From the NCBI RefSeq assembly GCF_000003815.2, contig NC_049990.1, positions 19,280,394 to 19,344,393 on the forward strand: a DNA stretch of 64,000 bases, written 5' to 3'. Position 1 is the first letter of the stretch; every line of letters begins with the position of its first letter. Origin of the DNA: Branchiostoma floridae. Its lineage: Eukaryota; Chordata; Leptocardii; Amphioxiformes; Branchiostomatidae. Below, piece after piece: positions 10,908 through 21,779 of this stretch. Below the pieces are notes generated by a model, which was not told the origin of the DNA, did no database searches, and worked only from the letters and a program-made list of their open reading frames with translations. Both the position numbers and the translations under genes were made by a program.

Positions 10908-12202
10908 TTACTATATCACTCCTTACACAAACATATTTTCCAAAACAAAAGTTAACCTGAATCTTTTGTCATCAATTGTGTTTGATGTCATCTAGTGCAT
11001 TTCCAATTTTGTTTGTATTGCCTCCTTTTAAACACTGCTGATTATCGTTAATGTCTAATATATACATATATGATATATATATACAAAATATATACAAAAA
11101 ATGTATGTCATGAAAGATAATAAAGGATGGATTATTATCTCACTGTATACAAACACGTGTGCTTCATTTTTAAAAGCTTTACATCAGAAAAACTCATATC
11201 ACAGGCACTGTCGGGAAACCTGTCCATCAAACAACTTCATAAAAATGGTGCATTGTTTGCGACATTACAGTAACGTAGCATACACAGTAAAAGGTAAGAA
11301 TTTAATACTCCAAGAAGGTACCTACATAAATCCTATTTGTTGACACAGCTCATAGTATATTATTGAAAAAACATCCAGTAACTAAACTTTGGAAGGTTTA
11401 TAAACCAAATTATGAACCATGGTCATTGTTTCAATTAATACGTGCTACGTTTGGACATGCATGAATGATATTTGCTGATTCACCTGCCTAAAAGTCTGCT
11501 GTATAGTCTAAAGTGTTTTCAATGATGTGCACAGTACACAGGATAACGTAATACTTAGTGTTACAGCTACCTAGAGCATTCCAGTCTATTAGGTAGTTGC
11601 ACACTCGGAAAGCTGATATTTTGTGATTTTCGATGTATGTTAAGTTCTTGATTGATGAATTGTAACAAACTGGCCGCACACTGGACTTTTAAAGACCTTC
11701 ATATTTTATTGTCTTCCCGTCATGACTCCTTGCACCAGAGTCAGGTAACAGGACTAGTCTACTTCTAAAATAGGGGGGTTTAGTTGTAGTCATCACATGG
11801 TTCACAGTGCTTTTTTTTCATAACAAGCCAGAAAACAGTGACGGCCGGGGTGTCGTGATTACCACCAAGTGTTCTAATTGTTTGGAGTAGCCATGGGTCA
11901 TGCGTGTGCAAATCCGAATGCTTCCGCCATGACCTTCTTGAGAGCAGCCGCATTACGTGATCGGCGTACAAAACCTTAACGTCACGTTTACAAACACGCA
12001 TTCTCAGGTAAGGTACCGTTACGTTAGGTATACAACCCGGTCCCTCCGATGTCTGCACACACCGTTGTCCTCCAGGTTTGGTAATGTTTTGAAATAATAA
12101 CCTTCTCGTTCGTCACATTTGAACTGTCTAGTGGGTCTTCGACATACATTTCTCAGCCCTGTTTCAGATGTGAAACCGTCACGGTCGAACACTATACACA
12201 AC
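10908..12202. other. Intergenic, downstream half shared with 19.5-19.9 kb
   Basis: 11099-11395 aligns by eye with 19580-19880 (both begin ATGTATGTCATGAA.GATA.TAAAG and end ATCCAGTAAC.AAACTTTG). It belongs to the segmental duplication carrying TRIM plus the glycine-rich gene. A TATA-rich simple tract occupies about 11055-11100. No gene recognised; 11690-12202 should hold the TRIM B promoter and 5' UTR. Confidence 0.5.
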
Positions 12203-13384
12203 ATGGCGGAATCGAAACTTCTGAATCGGCTCTCAGAAGACTTCCTCGAGTGTCAGATCTGCCTGCAGCCCTACCACCGACCCAAGGTACTGCCTTGTCT
12301 TCATTCCTTCTGCCTGCAGTGTCTTGAAGAGTTTCTGAAGAAGCAAAAGGTCAAAACTGAGTTAGATTGCCCCACCTGTCGCAGCAAGACTTTACTTCCG
12401 GGTGGCGGGGTAGCGAAACTGAAAGATAACTTCTTCGTGGAGAGCCTAAAGGACACGGTTGACGTCCACAAGAAGCTGACTGATGAAGGAGAGAGTCTGG
12501 TCTGTGGGAGCTGTGAGACCAAGTCAGGAGCGGAGTCCTTCTGTACGGAATGTGGCGACTTTCTGTGTGACGAATGCGCCGCAATGCACCGTCGAATGAA
12601 GGTCTTAAGAGGTCACCAGGTGATCGGTGTAGAGCAGCTCAAGGCCGAATCCGACACCGTTAAGATCAAGCCTCGCCCCCTGCCATCGTGTAGGATCCAC
12701 TCACAGGAGAGTCTCAAGTTCTTCTGCATTGACTGTAGCGAGGCTATTTGTCAGGTCTGCACCGCTCTGTCCCACAAGGACCACAAGTATGAGTATTTCA
12801 CCGACACAGCTGTGAATGCAAAAGAGGCAATACTCGGTCTTCTTGCGAAAACAGAGAAGAAGATGGTGGATCTTAAGAACGCTGACCAACTGGCGCACAC
12901 ACAGAAAGCCGAGCTGGAGAAAAAGGTCACCGAAACTATCAAAAAGATCAAGAAGAAGGCAGAGCAAACTAGGAAGGATTTAGTTGCGCTTGTCAATCAA
13001 CAAGAGGCCGAGTTACTGGACAGTGTTAACACGGTGAGCCAGACCCGGAGTAAGGAGTTCTCCACCGCTATAGAGGAGATAGAAACGGCGACTGTGGCGT
13101 TAGAGAGCGCGGCAGAGTTTGGACGGAACATCGTGGAACACGGGTCGGAGTTTGACATCATGGCAGTCAACGAGGAAGTGAGCGGTAGACTGACGAACCT
13201 GTTACAGGTAGAGCTTGCCAACATCACAGACGGATTATCTGCGAAGGCATACATCGCTTTTGAGGAGGACAAGACGTCATACAAGGTGAAGCCTTGCCTG
13301 GGAGAAGTGAAGACAACGCAGGGTAAGAGAAACGACAAGGTGAAGCCTCGCATGGAAGAAGTCAAGACAACGCAGGGTAAATAA
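12203..13384 (+). CDS. TRIM B: RING/B-box/coiled-coil E3 ligase-like protein
   Basis: Single-exon frame of 393 residues from the MAESK start; the frame is open 28 codons further upstream, but that extension lacks a counterpart in TRIM A. It has a C3HC4 RING at residues 17-59, two B-boxes, and a coiled coil of about 150 residues with KKIKKKAEQ-type heptads. The C-terminus is a short tandem duplication of a KVKP.L/M.EVKTTQGK unit, followed directly by a stop. Each GGTAAG in that unit resembles a splice donor, so an alternative spliced end is possible. Family knowledge points to a ubiquitin ligase; target unknown. The stop codon lies only about 20 bp from an inverted repeat that bounds a 3.8 kb block, so the present C-terminus may have been set by that insertion. 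Confidence 0.85.
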   Translation: MAESKLLNRLSEDFLECQICLQPYHRPKVLPCLHSFCLQCLEEFLKKQKVKTELDCPTCRSKTLLPGGGVAKLKDNFFVESLKDTVDVHKKLTDEGESLVCGSCETKSGAESFCTECGDFLCDECAAMHRRMKVLRGHQVIGVEQLKAESDTVKIKPRPLPSCRIHSQESLKFFCIDCSEAICQVCTALSHKDHKYEYFTDTAVNAKEAILGLLAKTEKKMVDLKNADQLAHTQKAELEKKVTETIKKIKKKAEQTRKDLVALVNQQEAELLDSVNTVSQTRSKEFSTAIEEIETATVALESAAEFGRNIVEHGSEFDIMAVNEEVSGRLTNLLQVELANITDGLSAKAYIAFEEDKTSYKVKPCLGEVKTTQGKRNDKVKPRMEEVKTTQGK

Positions 13385-13399
13385 AGGTGGTATTCCCTT

Positions 13400-13465
13400 T
13401 GCACTTCGCGTACCGGTGCGGCACTGCGAGGTTCGTTCACTGTGGCACTGTTGTGTTATTATATT
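13400..13465. repeat. Left inverted repeat bounding a 3.8 kb block
   Basis: GGTTCGTTCACTGTGGCACTG with its surroundings recurs in reverse complement at 17180-17250. The pair brackets the satellite array and the duplicated segments. A CTTTCTT-rich tract follows near 13508-13540. Confidence 0.75.
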
Positions 13466-13659
13466 TCAGCCATACATAGTATGGTGAAATATATTGTATT
13501 CGTAATGTTTCTTTCTTCTTTCTTCTTTCTTTCTCCTGTCAAATCTTCAAAGTGATTCATCTCCGCCGTTCCTGGACCGAATGACCTGAAATTTGGCACA
13601 GGGGTAGAATGGGCCAATACCTTGATGCTTTTTTCTCAGTTTTTTTCATATCTGCCTCT

Positions 13660-14580
13660 CAAATGATTTTATTGAGATTTTTTGGTCAATTTTAGACCAA
13701 AACTGTATATTTTTGCCCCTGTACCCTGGTATTACAATCAAATGAGCTGAAATTTGACAGAGATGTGCCTTAATAATGCCCCCATATAAATTCGATAACA
13801 CAATTGGTGTACAGTACAACAAAATGCTTATTTTTGCGATTTTTTTACCAATTTTTGACAAAAAAAGGACACTTTTGGCCCCTGTACCCTGGTATTACAA
13901 CCAAATGAGCTGAAATTTGACAGAGATGTGCCTTGATAATCTCTTCATATAAATTCAATAACACTTTTGGTGTACAGTACAACAAAATGCTTATTTTTGC
14001 GATTTTTTTACCAATTTTTGACCAAAAAAGGACACTTTTGGCTCCTGTACCTTGGTATTGCAACCGAATGAGCTGAAATTTGACACAGATGTGCCTTGAT
14101 AATCCCTTCATATAAATTCAATAACACTTTTGGTGTACAGTGCAACAAAATGCTTATTTTTGCGATTTTTTGACCAATTTTTGACAAAAAAGGACACTTT
14201 TGGCCCCTGTACCCTGGTATTACAACCAAATGAGCTGAAATTTGACAGAGATGTGCCTTAATAATCTCTTCATATAAATTCAATAACACTTTTGGTGTAC
14301 AGTACAACAAAATGCTTATTTTTGCGATTTTTGACCAATTTTTGACCAAAAAAGGACACTTTTGGCTCCTGTACCTTGGTATTGCAACCGAATGAGCTGA
14401 AATTTGACACAGATGTGCCTTGATAATCCCTTCATATAAATTCAATAACACTTTTGGTGTACAGTGCAACAAAATGCTTTTTTTGGCGATTTTTGGCCAA
14501 TTTTGACCAAAAAAGGACACTTTTGGCTCCTGTACCCTGGTATTACAATTAAATGACCTGAAATTTGGTATAGATAGGCA
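13660..14580 (-). repeat. 162-bp satellite array with ABAB dimer order
   Basis: Anchors GGACACTTTTGG fall at 13867, 14030, 14192, 14354 and 14515, so spacing is 161-163 bp over about 5.5 units. Units at 13867 and 14192 share one set of variants (CCCTGGTATTACAACCAAA, GACAGAG). Units at 14030 and 14354 share another (CCTTGGTATTGCAACCGAA, GACACAG). Because 162 is a multiple of three, a repetitive frame stays open on the minus strand for up to 170 codons. I do not call it a gene. Confidence 0.9.
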
Positions 14581-15120
14581 TTAGATACTTGGTAACAAGA
14601 TTCAAGTAAAATTTTTGACATAAACAACTTTAAAATGATTAATTTTGGCACTTTTCTGAGGGGAAATTTGTTTTCTTTTGGCCTCCTGACGTGACCTTCC
14701 GTGACCCCGCACAGAGCCACACCTGTGCGCGTCAGCCGGAGAGTTAATTGAATCAAAGACCTAGCCAATCAGCGAAGAGGAGGCCAAAGGCTAATTAATA
14801 TTCATAAGCGGGGTCTCATGATCCCGTATATAGCAGTGTTCCCGCCAGTGGGAGCGAAGCCCGCCTAAGGCTCTCGCATTTTAGACTATTCAGAAGGCTT
14901 TATATTGTATCAGTTCTTAGGGGCATATCTATGATAATCGCAGCAGTCACTTAACTTCTCTTCAGGAGTTTAGCGTAACACTATTTCAGGTCAAACCGTC
15001 AAAGGCAACTAAAAACAAACTTTAACGTTACTGAGTTCAACAGTACTTATAACTTGTTATCCGAAGTTGAAACGCTAGCGATGGTATTTTCGCTGCGCTG
15101 TTAGCTCCGTGCGACTGTTG
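14545..15120 (+). repeat. Duplicated segment, copy 1
   Basis: Shares with 15140-15890, in the same order, GGTATAGATAGGCAT, CCAATCAGCGAAGAGG, CTAATTAATATTCATAAGCG, GCATTTTAGACTATT and ATCTA.GATAATCG.AGCAGTCACTT. The copies are clearly diverged. No coding potential recognised. Confidence 0.75.
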
Positions 15121-15139
15121 TTGACGGTCTTATAACGGT

Positions 15140-15890
15140 ATATTTTGCACCCCTGTACCCTGGTATGAGTAACATTTGGTATAGATAGGCATAAGATAGT
15201 TGGTAAAATGATCCAAGTAAAATTTTTGGCATAAAGTACTGTAAAAGGCTTAATTACAGCACTTTTTTAGGGGAAATTGGTTTTCTTTCGTTCTCCATGC
15301 CATGACCTTTCGGACGTTCACCCCACAGAGCCGACATCTGCACCTACTTCTAGCTGGCAGGAAGAGTTAATTCAATTAATGGTTCAGCCAATCAGCGAAG
15401 AGGAAAGTGAAGGCTAATTAATATTCATAAGCGGGACCACACAATACGTTAACTTGAAGACTCAGGCCGTACAGACTTCTCGCCAGGATTTTTTCAAAGC
15501 GTCGGACAGGGGTCCGGGGGCCGCCTAATGTCCCTGGCGGGGTCCAGGGGCAGGGCCACTGTGGGGGGGGGGGGGGGGCGGACCCAGGTTGGCGAAGCCC
15601 CCCCGGAAGCTCTTGCATTTTAGACTATTGAGAAGGCTTCTTTTATCAGTTTTTTTAGGGCCATATCTACGATAATCGTAGCAGTCACTTACTTCTCTTC
15701 AGCAGTTTGACTTTAGAATATTTCGGGTCAAAGCTTCAAAGACAACTAAAACCTCATAAACAACAAACTTTACTTAGCTCAACAGTATACAAAAATATTG
15801 TACGGGTTGCCATCCTTAGTTGAAGCGCTTATTCATAGCGCTAGTATCTTCGCTGCGCCGTTAGCCGCCGTGCGACTTTTGTTGACGGTC
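15140..15890 (+). repeat. Duplicated segment, copy 2, with inserted G-rich tract
   Basis: Partner of 14545-15120. It carries an extra GC-rich stretch (about 15500-15610) with a long G run near 15565-15579 that copy 1 lacks. Confidence 0.75.
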
Positions 15891-17179
15891 TGATATCCCT
15901 ACGTCGCCGCCTCGCTGATATTCCCACGGACATTTTTCAAGAAAAATACCCAGCAAAAACGCTGTTCTGCGTCAAATTCTATTCTATAAAACATGTGGGA
16001 CTCAGTGTTACAGTCTAAATATTTTGTAGAAGCACCGCTGTAGGAAAGAAGGTCCAAGCAATGTGAAACATCACGTAGCATGAAGTTCGCTGTCAACTGG
16101 CACACAGCACATGACTGTTTGAAACTCTTAGTCTAATCAACAGCTGTGTTTCTTTGTCCTTTGATGAAGTCGGCGAAAGGTGCGTTAGTTAGAAAATCTG
16201 CGTTTAGTTTTGATACGTAATCATAAGTTAGACAGTGGCGAGAATGATTATTTTCTCATCAATATTTCTCTTCAGAATTATTTGAACTTAATTGTACATC
16301 TAAACAATTGGCTTACCTGTGCAATGTTTATATGATTAATGATCAGTGTACTGAAATCATGTGTAACGTATGGCTCCTAGTCAATAGATCAGCATTTTCT
16401 CTATAGTGACCACCTGTCTATAGTGGCCACATTTCCTAGTGCTGTTGTTGTTTGACATAAACTTTGAACATTTAAATTGTAAGTAACTTTAAACTGCCAG
16501 AGTTTCAGCCCAATAAAACACTCTCAGCGCCAGGGTATGAACAGACTGACCAGACAGACGAAAATAAATCCTCGAACAAGGTTCAATCGTATCTTCCGGG
16601 TCTGGCAGGAAGTTGTTAAACTAAAATAAGAATAGGCTCGATGGCTGATTGCATACAAAGTAAAACAGTTTAACAGTTTTACAGCTTGAAGAAAACAAAC
16701 GCTCCTACAGTACCTGCACCTGCTTGATAATTATTAAATTGTATGCCCTACTTGAATAAAAAAAGTTCACTGCAATAATAAATGTACCCACATCACAAGG
16801 AGCTTATACTTTTTTAAACTTACCTAGTTATCTTACTGAAAATTGTTAATGACATTACATGAAGTCATTCAACAATTTTCAGTCATGATGAAAATTTTCT
16901 GAATGGAAGGTGTGATTATTGTCATTTTCTGAAAAATAGAAGCAAGCTCTGTTTTTACCTGGAATCAATTCACAATACCAGTCCACTTTGGGGGATAATG
17001 TACTGTTAAGAGGATGTTCCATTTTTGCGCAGGGGTGATTTGGAACAGTCCAATGTTGCGTGGGAAGGGGTATGGCTGAAATATGCTGTATTTGCTCTTA
17101 AGCAAATGTCGGCCTTTCTAGTTTTCTTCGATTCTTTTTTTAAAACTGAGATATTTTAAAACGAAAAAAAGGAAGAAAT
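15891..17179. other. Non-coding stretch
   Basis: AT-rich. A fragment at about 16401-16440 matches the CACCTGTCTATAGTGGCCACAT phrase of the 40.5 and 41.5 kb MITE-like elements. Nothing else recognised. Confidence 0.45.
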
Positions 17180-17250
17180 TAACACAACAGTGCCACAGTG
17201 AACGAACCCCGCAGTGCCTCACCGGTGTCCCAAGTGTAGTGAGATACTAC
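17180..17250. repeat. Right inverted repeat bounding the 3.8 kb block
   Basis: Reverse-complement partner of 13400-13465, centred on CAGTGCCACAGTGAACGAAC. The ends do not show a clear target-site duplication by eye. Confidence 0.75.
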
Positions 17251-17546
17251 GCTTTTAGAGTCACCGAAATATACATATCTTCTAAAGTTATTACTACAAT
17301 CACAAAACTATATTTATATGCGACAGTATTCACAATTACTCAAACTTTTGTGTCATTAATTTCATATTGGTCTTGAACGAAGAAAAATAATCTTAGAGCA
17401 AATTCTATTTTTTTTCTTATTTTTGACTTGAAAGTCAGTATTAACTCAATACATACTATATACACCTTCCAGAATGCTATATAATGGACTGATTTCGATA
17501 TCTTTATGATATTGCACATATTTTTGTACCAATATATAAGATTCAG

Positions 17547-19033
17547 GTTTCCGTACTGCCCGTTTCACGACCCTCGGTACCACCGGCTGTCTGGGCCCGA
17601 CCAGCCTGGGGACCCACTACCGCGGACAGGACCACGAGGGGCTGGTGCAGCTGAAGGACGGGATTCAGTACTTCACTGTACCAGATACTGGGGAGTACAG
17701 GATAGAGGCGGCAGGTATTCTGATAAATGATTTAAATAAGTTCAGAGACCTAATTTTTTCTCGGTTAGAGTAGAACATGATAACGTAAACAACACCTTAT
17801 TCAGCATTTTTCTGTTTCTCTGTAAAATTTTAACTTGTATATGGTTTGAGGAGATACTGGTTTCTGATTGCACTTTCTAGGTGCTGCTGCAGGTTTTGGT
17901 GTTTATGATCCCAAGTCCGCCAGAGGGCGCGGTGCGGTGGTCAAGGGGGCCTTTCAATTGCAGAAAGGTAGGATTCCTGATGATCACCACATTGTAATAA
18001 ATGTACAATCATTCAACAGACTTAAGCATTTACAATTTACATTTCTACCTGACGATTTCTTTCCACTAGATCTTGCGTTTACAAGCAATAACACCGAAAG
18101 GGGAGACAACAACAAATTATTTTTTAAAGATAAGGTACTCTAAATAGGCAAAACACCAAAACTAAATATGTAAAGCATTCCCTTCTCGTAATTTCAGTAA
18201 GCTACGTCAAACATTTATCTAGATGATGCATTGAATCCTTTCGGCCTAACATTCCAAAGGTAGGTGAAAATAATGACAATTCATTAATGTATAGTTTCTA
18301 CTTCGGTAACATTTTCGCGATAGTTACAATATGTAATATTATCATGGTGACAGGATCATACATGTAATATAAAAGCTTAAGGTGCAAAATCCGTTTTGTG
18401 GCCACTATCATATTAGGTGAAGTGCTGAAGGTACTTGTTGGCCAAGAGGGAGAGAACAAGCACAGCGGTGGGGTCGGTGGTGGAGGCGGGACCTTCGTCA
18501 CCAAGACGGACAACACGCCGCTGATCGTGGCGGGAGGTGCGGGGGGAGGGAATCTCTTGAATAGTAGGAACCCCAACAGTGACGGTACAACCGCGACAGC
18601 AGGGCAGTACAGCTCAAGTGGTCCTTATGAATTTGCAGGAGGTTCTGACGGAAAAGGCGCCACACAAGGGGATAATGACAGTGCAGGTGGGGGAGGCGGG
18701 GGGCTCCTAACGGACGGCGCGAGCGGGAAAGTTCACTTCGGTGGCACTGATGGGTGTAGAGGGGGTGAGGGTGGGAAAGCTTTCGTGAACGGTGGAGTCG
18801 GTGGGAGGGGGGTGCACTGCAATGCAGGTGGTGGGTTTGGAGGAGGGGGAGGGAGTTATGGCTATGGAGGTGGGGGAGGAGGAGGGGGTGGGTACTCAGG
18901 AGGAGGGAGGGGTGTTAATTCACAAGGTGCGTGTGGGGGTGGAGGTGGCTCCTATAACTCAGGATCAAACACTAGTGGAGTAGGCGGGACCAATGATGGA
19001 CCAGGATATGTTATAGTTACTAAAGCGATATAG
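17547..19033 (+). CDS. ALK/LTK-type glycine-rich domain protein, 5'-incomplete
   Basis: Three exons fit one frame: 17547-17714, 17881-17967 and 18417-19033, with AG/GT borders and phase-1 junctions; together 289 residues to the stop. Exon 1 gives TTLGTTGCLGPTSLG, then FTVPDTGEYRIEAAG. Exon 2 gives GAAAGFGVYDPKSARGRGA. Exon 3 gives EVLKVLVGQEG, a GGGGGTFVTKTDNTPLIVAG core and a long Gly-rich stretch ending GPGYVIVTKAI. This order matches the glycine-rich ectodomain of ALK/LTK receptors and the related stand-alone domains of invertebrates. No kinase, membrane helix or further exon follows. The exon 1 phase shows that at least one upstream exon, perhaps with a signal peptide, is missing from this model. 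Function unknown; an extracellular ligand-binding or structural role is inference. Confidence 0.75.
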
Positions 19034-19865
19034 ATACGTTACCAATCATACTTTTGATACTTTTGCCAAACAACATCTGACAACCAAAAGTAAACATGAT
19101 TCCCAAGTTCATTGGATTAATTGTGTGTTGTCATCTAGTTCATTTCAACAACATTAACTTACTTACGTTACGTACCTACTTAACTAATTTGCATTGCCTC
19201 TTTTTTAAATAATGCTGATTGTTGTAAATGTCTACATCATATATCCGTTTTCAGCACATTATATAATCTTGAGCAACCACAATGTGATATGTAAATGCAT
19301 GAAGCGCCAGTGTTTTCAAATATATGATAACTTACTGACGACGCAACATCACCCGACAGTTACTGTTAGAAAGTATGTTATGTACTAGTACATTTGTATT
19401 TGCACTATGCTAGCCGAATATGTGTTGGCTTGCGCCTCATGGGGTTTTAGGCGTTAGAATTTAGACTGTCACGGACCCAAAATGTGAATGATGAGAAATA
19501 ATATGGGCAGACACCCTCGATAAAATGGTTCCATACAATTGTTCATGCTGTAGAAAAATGTTCATCCCATGAACAATCTAAGATGTATGTCATGAATGAT
19601 AGTAAAGAATGGATTCTTATCTCACTATAGAAGAAGACGCGAACTTCATTCTTTTAAACTTCCAACCCCCAAATAAGAAATACCATATAGCAGTCACCGG
19701 CGGGAAACATATCCATCCAACAACTCGATAAAATGGCGTATTGTCAGTGACATTAAGTAAGGTAGCATACACAGTAAAAGGTAAAGATAAGCACTACAAG
19801 AAGTTACGGACATTATCGTATTGGTAAGCACAACTCATAGTACATAATTGAAAAAAAAAATCCAG
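19034..19865. other. Intergenic, part of the segmental duplication
   Basis: 19580-19865 aligns with 11099-11395 (see there). No gene recognised. Confidence 0.5.
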
Positions 19866-19879
19866 TAACCAAACTTTGT

Positions 19880-20180
19880 GAGAGGACTGGCCAGGTACCT
19901 GTGGAAGTCACCATAAGGCGCAGGAAATTGAGGTGGATCGGACACACACTGAGTAAACCCCCACCATCCATTACAAGGGCAGTCCTAGAATGGAACCCCC
20001 AAGGCAAAAGAAGAAGGGGAAGACCTAAGCTGTCTTGGAGGACAGGTGTCAAGAAGGACTTAGAACATGCAGACACCTCTTGACACGAGGCAAAGAAGAC
20101 CACCAGAGACAGAGGAAGGTGGAGACAACTCACTGAGGCCCTGTGCTTCCGAAGGGGCAAAGAGGATCATAGTAAGTCAA
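19880..20180 (+). pseudogene. LINE reverse-transcriptase C-terminal fragment
   Basis: The frame reads RRRKLRWIGHTLSKPP..ITRAVLEW and then GKRRRGRPKLSWR, the basic C-terminal signature common to RT proteins of several animal non-LTR retrotransposons. After a stop at 20083 the sequence still resembles the usual continuation (DRGRWRQLTEALCFRRGK) in another frame. This is therefore a short, decayed 3' fragment. The clade cannot be set from this piece. Confidence 0.75.
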
Positions 20181-20420
20181 GCTAAACTTTGTAATCTACA
20201 TCTACATCTATACTCTACTGGGCAAAGCCCCCTTCAGGGGCATCCCGCCCAGGTGAAAAGAAACGAGGTGCACGGCATTAGTGCGACCGGTGGTGGTGGT
20301 GTAATGTTTATGAACCGTACTCGTACAATGTCGACGAACCGTGGTCACTGACAGGCCAGGTTATGTTCAACCTACCAGTCGACAGTCAGCAGGAACCACG
20401 TTGTGGGTGGAGCAACCCTA

Positions 20421-20968
20421 CGAGGGGCGTTCAATAAGTAATAACTCTGACCCACTTCCAGTTGTCTGATCTAGATGAAATTTTGCATGTGTAACGATTC
20501 ATATCTCTACAGTTTAGCTCTGAACTAATTGTTGTTTCTGATTTACTGGTGTTTGAACTGAGTTATGTGTGAAATGGACCAGGTCTGAAATGGAGCCAGT
20601 TGAGTGTCGCGCAGTGATCCGGTTTTTGTATTTGAAAGGACGCACACCAAATGAGACTTTTGATGAAATGAAAGAAACTTATGGTGATGATGCCCCATCA
20701 TGTGACCTTGTAAAACGCTGGCATCCTGAATTCAAACATGGCCGGAAGTCTGTGGAAACAGCTCCCAGACCTGGTCGTTCCTCTTCTGCCATTGATGAGG
20801 CATCTGTTGGAAGACCAGAAAACGGTGTCCAGAGCTGCTTCAAACGATGGGAGAAATGCATAACTCTGGGTGGTCCCTATGAAGAGAAAGACTAATAACT
20901 GTGCCAAGTTTCATTAATCTCCTGCTATGGGAAATGAGTCAGGGTTATTACTTATTGAACGCCCCTCT
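20421..20968 (+). mobile_element. Internally deleted mariner element with intact TIRs
   Basis: Terminal inverted repeats of about 32 bp start (C/A)GAGGGGCGTTCAATAAGT, and the element is flanked by TA at 20419-20420 and 20969-20970. At 548 bp it is under half of a usual ~1.3 kb mariner. The remaining frame is described separately. Clean ends suggest it could be cross-mobilised by a full-length relative; that is inference. Confidence 0.9.
20590..20895 (+). pseudogene. Mariner transposase with central deletion, ends joined in frame
   Basis: From MEPVECRAVIRF the frame gives the N-terminal helix-turn-helix region of mariner transposases (FLYLKGRTPNETFDEMKETY..SCDLVKRWHPEFKHGR, then APRPGRSSSAIDEASV). 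It passes directly to the family C-terminus (RPENGVQSCFKRWEKCI..GGPYEEKD) and a stop. The catalytic D,D34D core is absent, so the roughly 100-residue product cannot transpose DNA. An in-frame ATG lies 7 codons upstream. Confidence 0.85.
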
Positions 20969-20969
20969 T

Positions 20970-21309
20970 ATATCCCCATAAACAACCCACGCCCATCTAA
21001 GTACTACCGAAGTGAACTTCTTTCGTAGATAAAGTGAGGATAGAAGGAGTGAGATTACAAATACTTGTATTGTTTGTCCCTTTAAATGCCCGATTGTCGT
21101 GTATTTCTTCATTAAATGAATCAAATTCCACATGATTATTTCACTATATCACATGTGCATAATCTGTAGTAGTGCACGGCGTGGTAGTAGTATCCATGAA
21201 AATTCAGTGTGATAGCCACATAAGAAGTTACTGACATGCTATTGTCAATGACATCGTATATGCTACTGGAATTGTGCACGGTGGTGAATTTGCACTTGCT
21301 ATGTGGTTG
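20970..21309. other. Non-coding spacer
   Basis: Nothing recognised between the mariner remnant and the minisatellite. Confidence 0.35.
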
Positions 21310-21528
21310 GTTTCTCTAGATTGTAAGAAGGTAGGGTTAGTTTCTCTAGATTGTAAGGAGGTAGGGTTAGTTTCTCTAGATTGTAAGGAGGTATATAGGG
21401 TTAGTTTCTCTAGATTGTAAGGAGGTATATAGGGTTAGTTTCTCTAGATTGTAAGGAGGTAGGGTTAGTTTCTTTAGATTGTAAGGAGGTAGGGTTAGTT
21501 TCTCTAGATTGTAAGGAGGTAGGGTTAG
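21310..21528 (+). repeat. 30-bp minisatellite, seven units
   Basis: Unit GTTTCTCTAGATTGTAAGGA plus GGTAGGGTTA, starting at 21310, 21340, 21370, 21404, 21438, 21468 and 21498. Two units are 34 bp because of an inserted TATA. Very low divergence suggests recent expansion. Confidence 0.95.
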
Positions 21529-21779
21529 GACAGTTAACAACGGACATAGGTAGGAGGTAAACAATACTTGACAGAGACAGTTAGAACACGGTCTAACACC
21601 ATGTATCTATTAGAAAAACTACCACCTAGACGTTATGTGTTATATAGAACATCAACCTTGGGCGTATCTATATAAGTTCATTCAGATTAAGTTTGCTTCA
21701 TTTCTTCATTTCCAACTCCCAAACAGTATATGGCAGAAATAAACTATAAAGCGTTCTTAAAGTTGTACTGGCCTTATAT

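Noticed and set aside
14008-14520. 170-codon minus-strand frame with repeated peptide
   Set aside because: Fully explained by the 162-bp satellite whose unit is a multiple of three.
21310-21528. CRISPR-like array
   Set aside because: The units are contiguous repeats without unique spacers, in a eukaryotic genome; it is a minisatellite.
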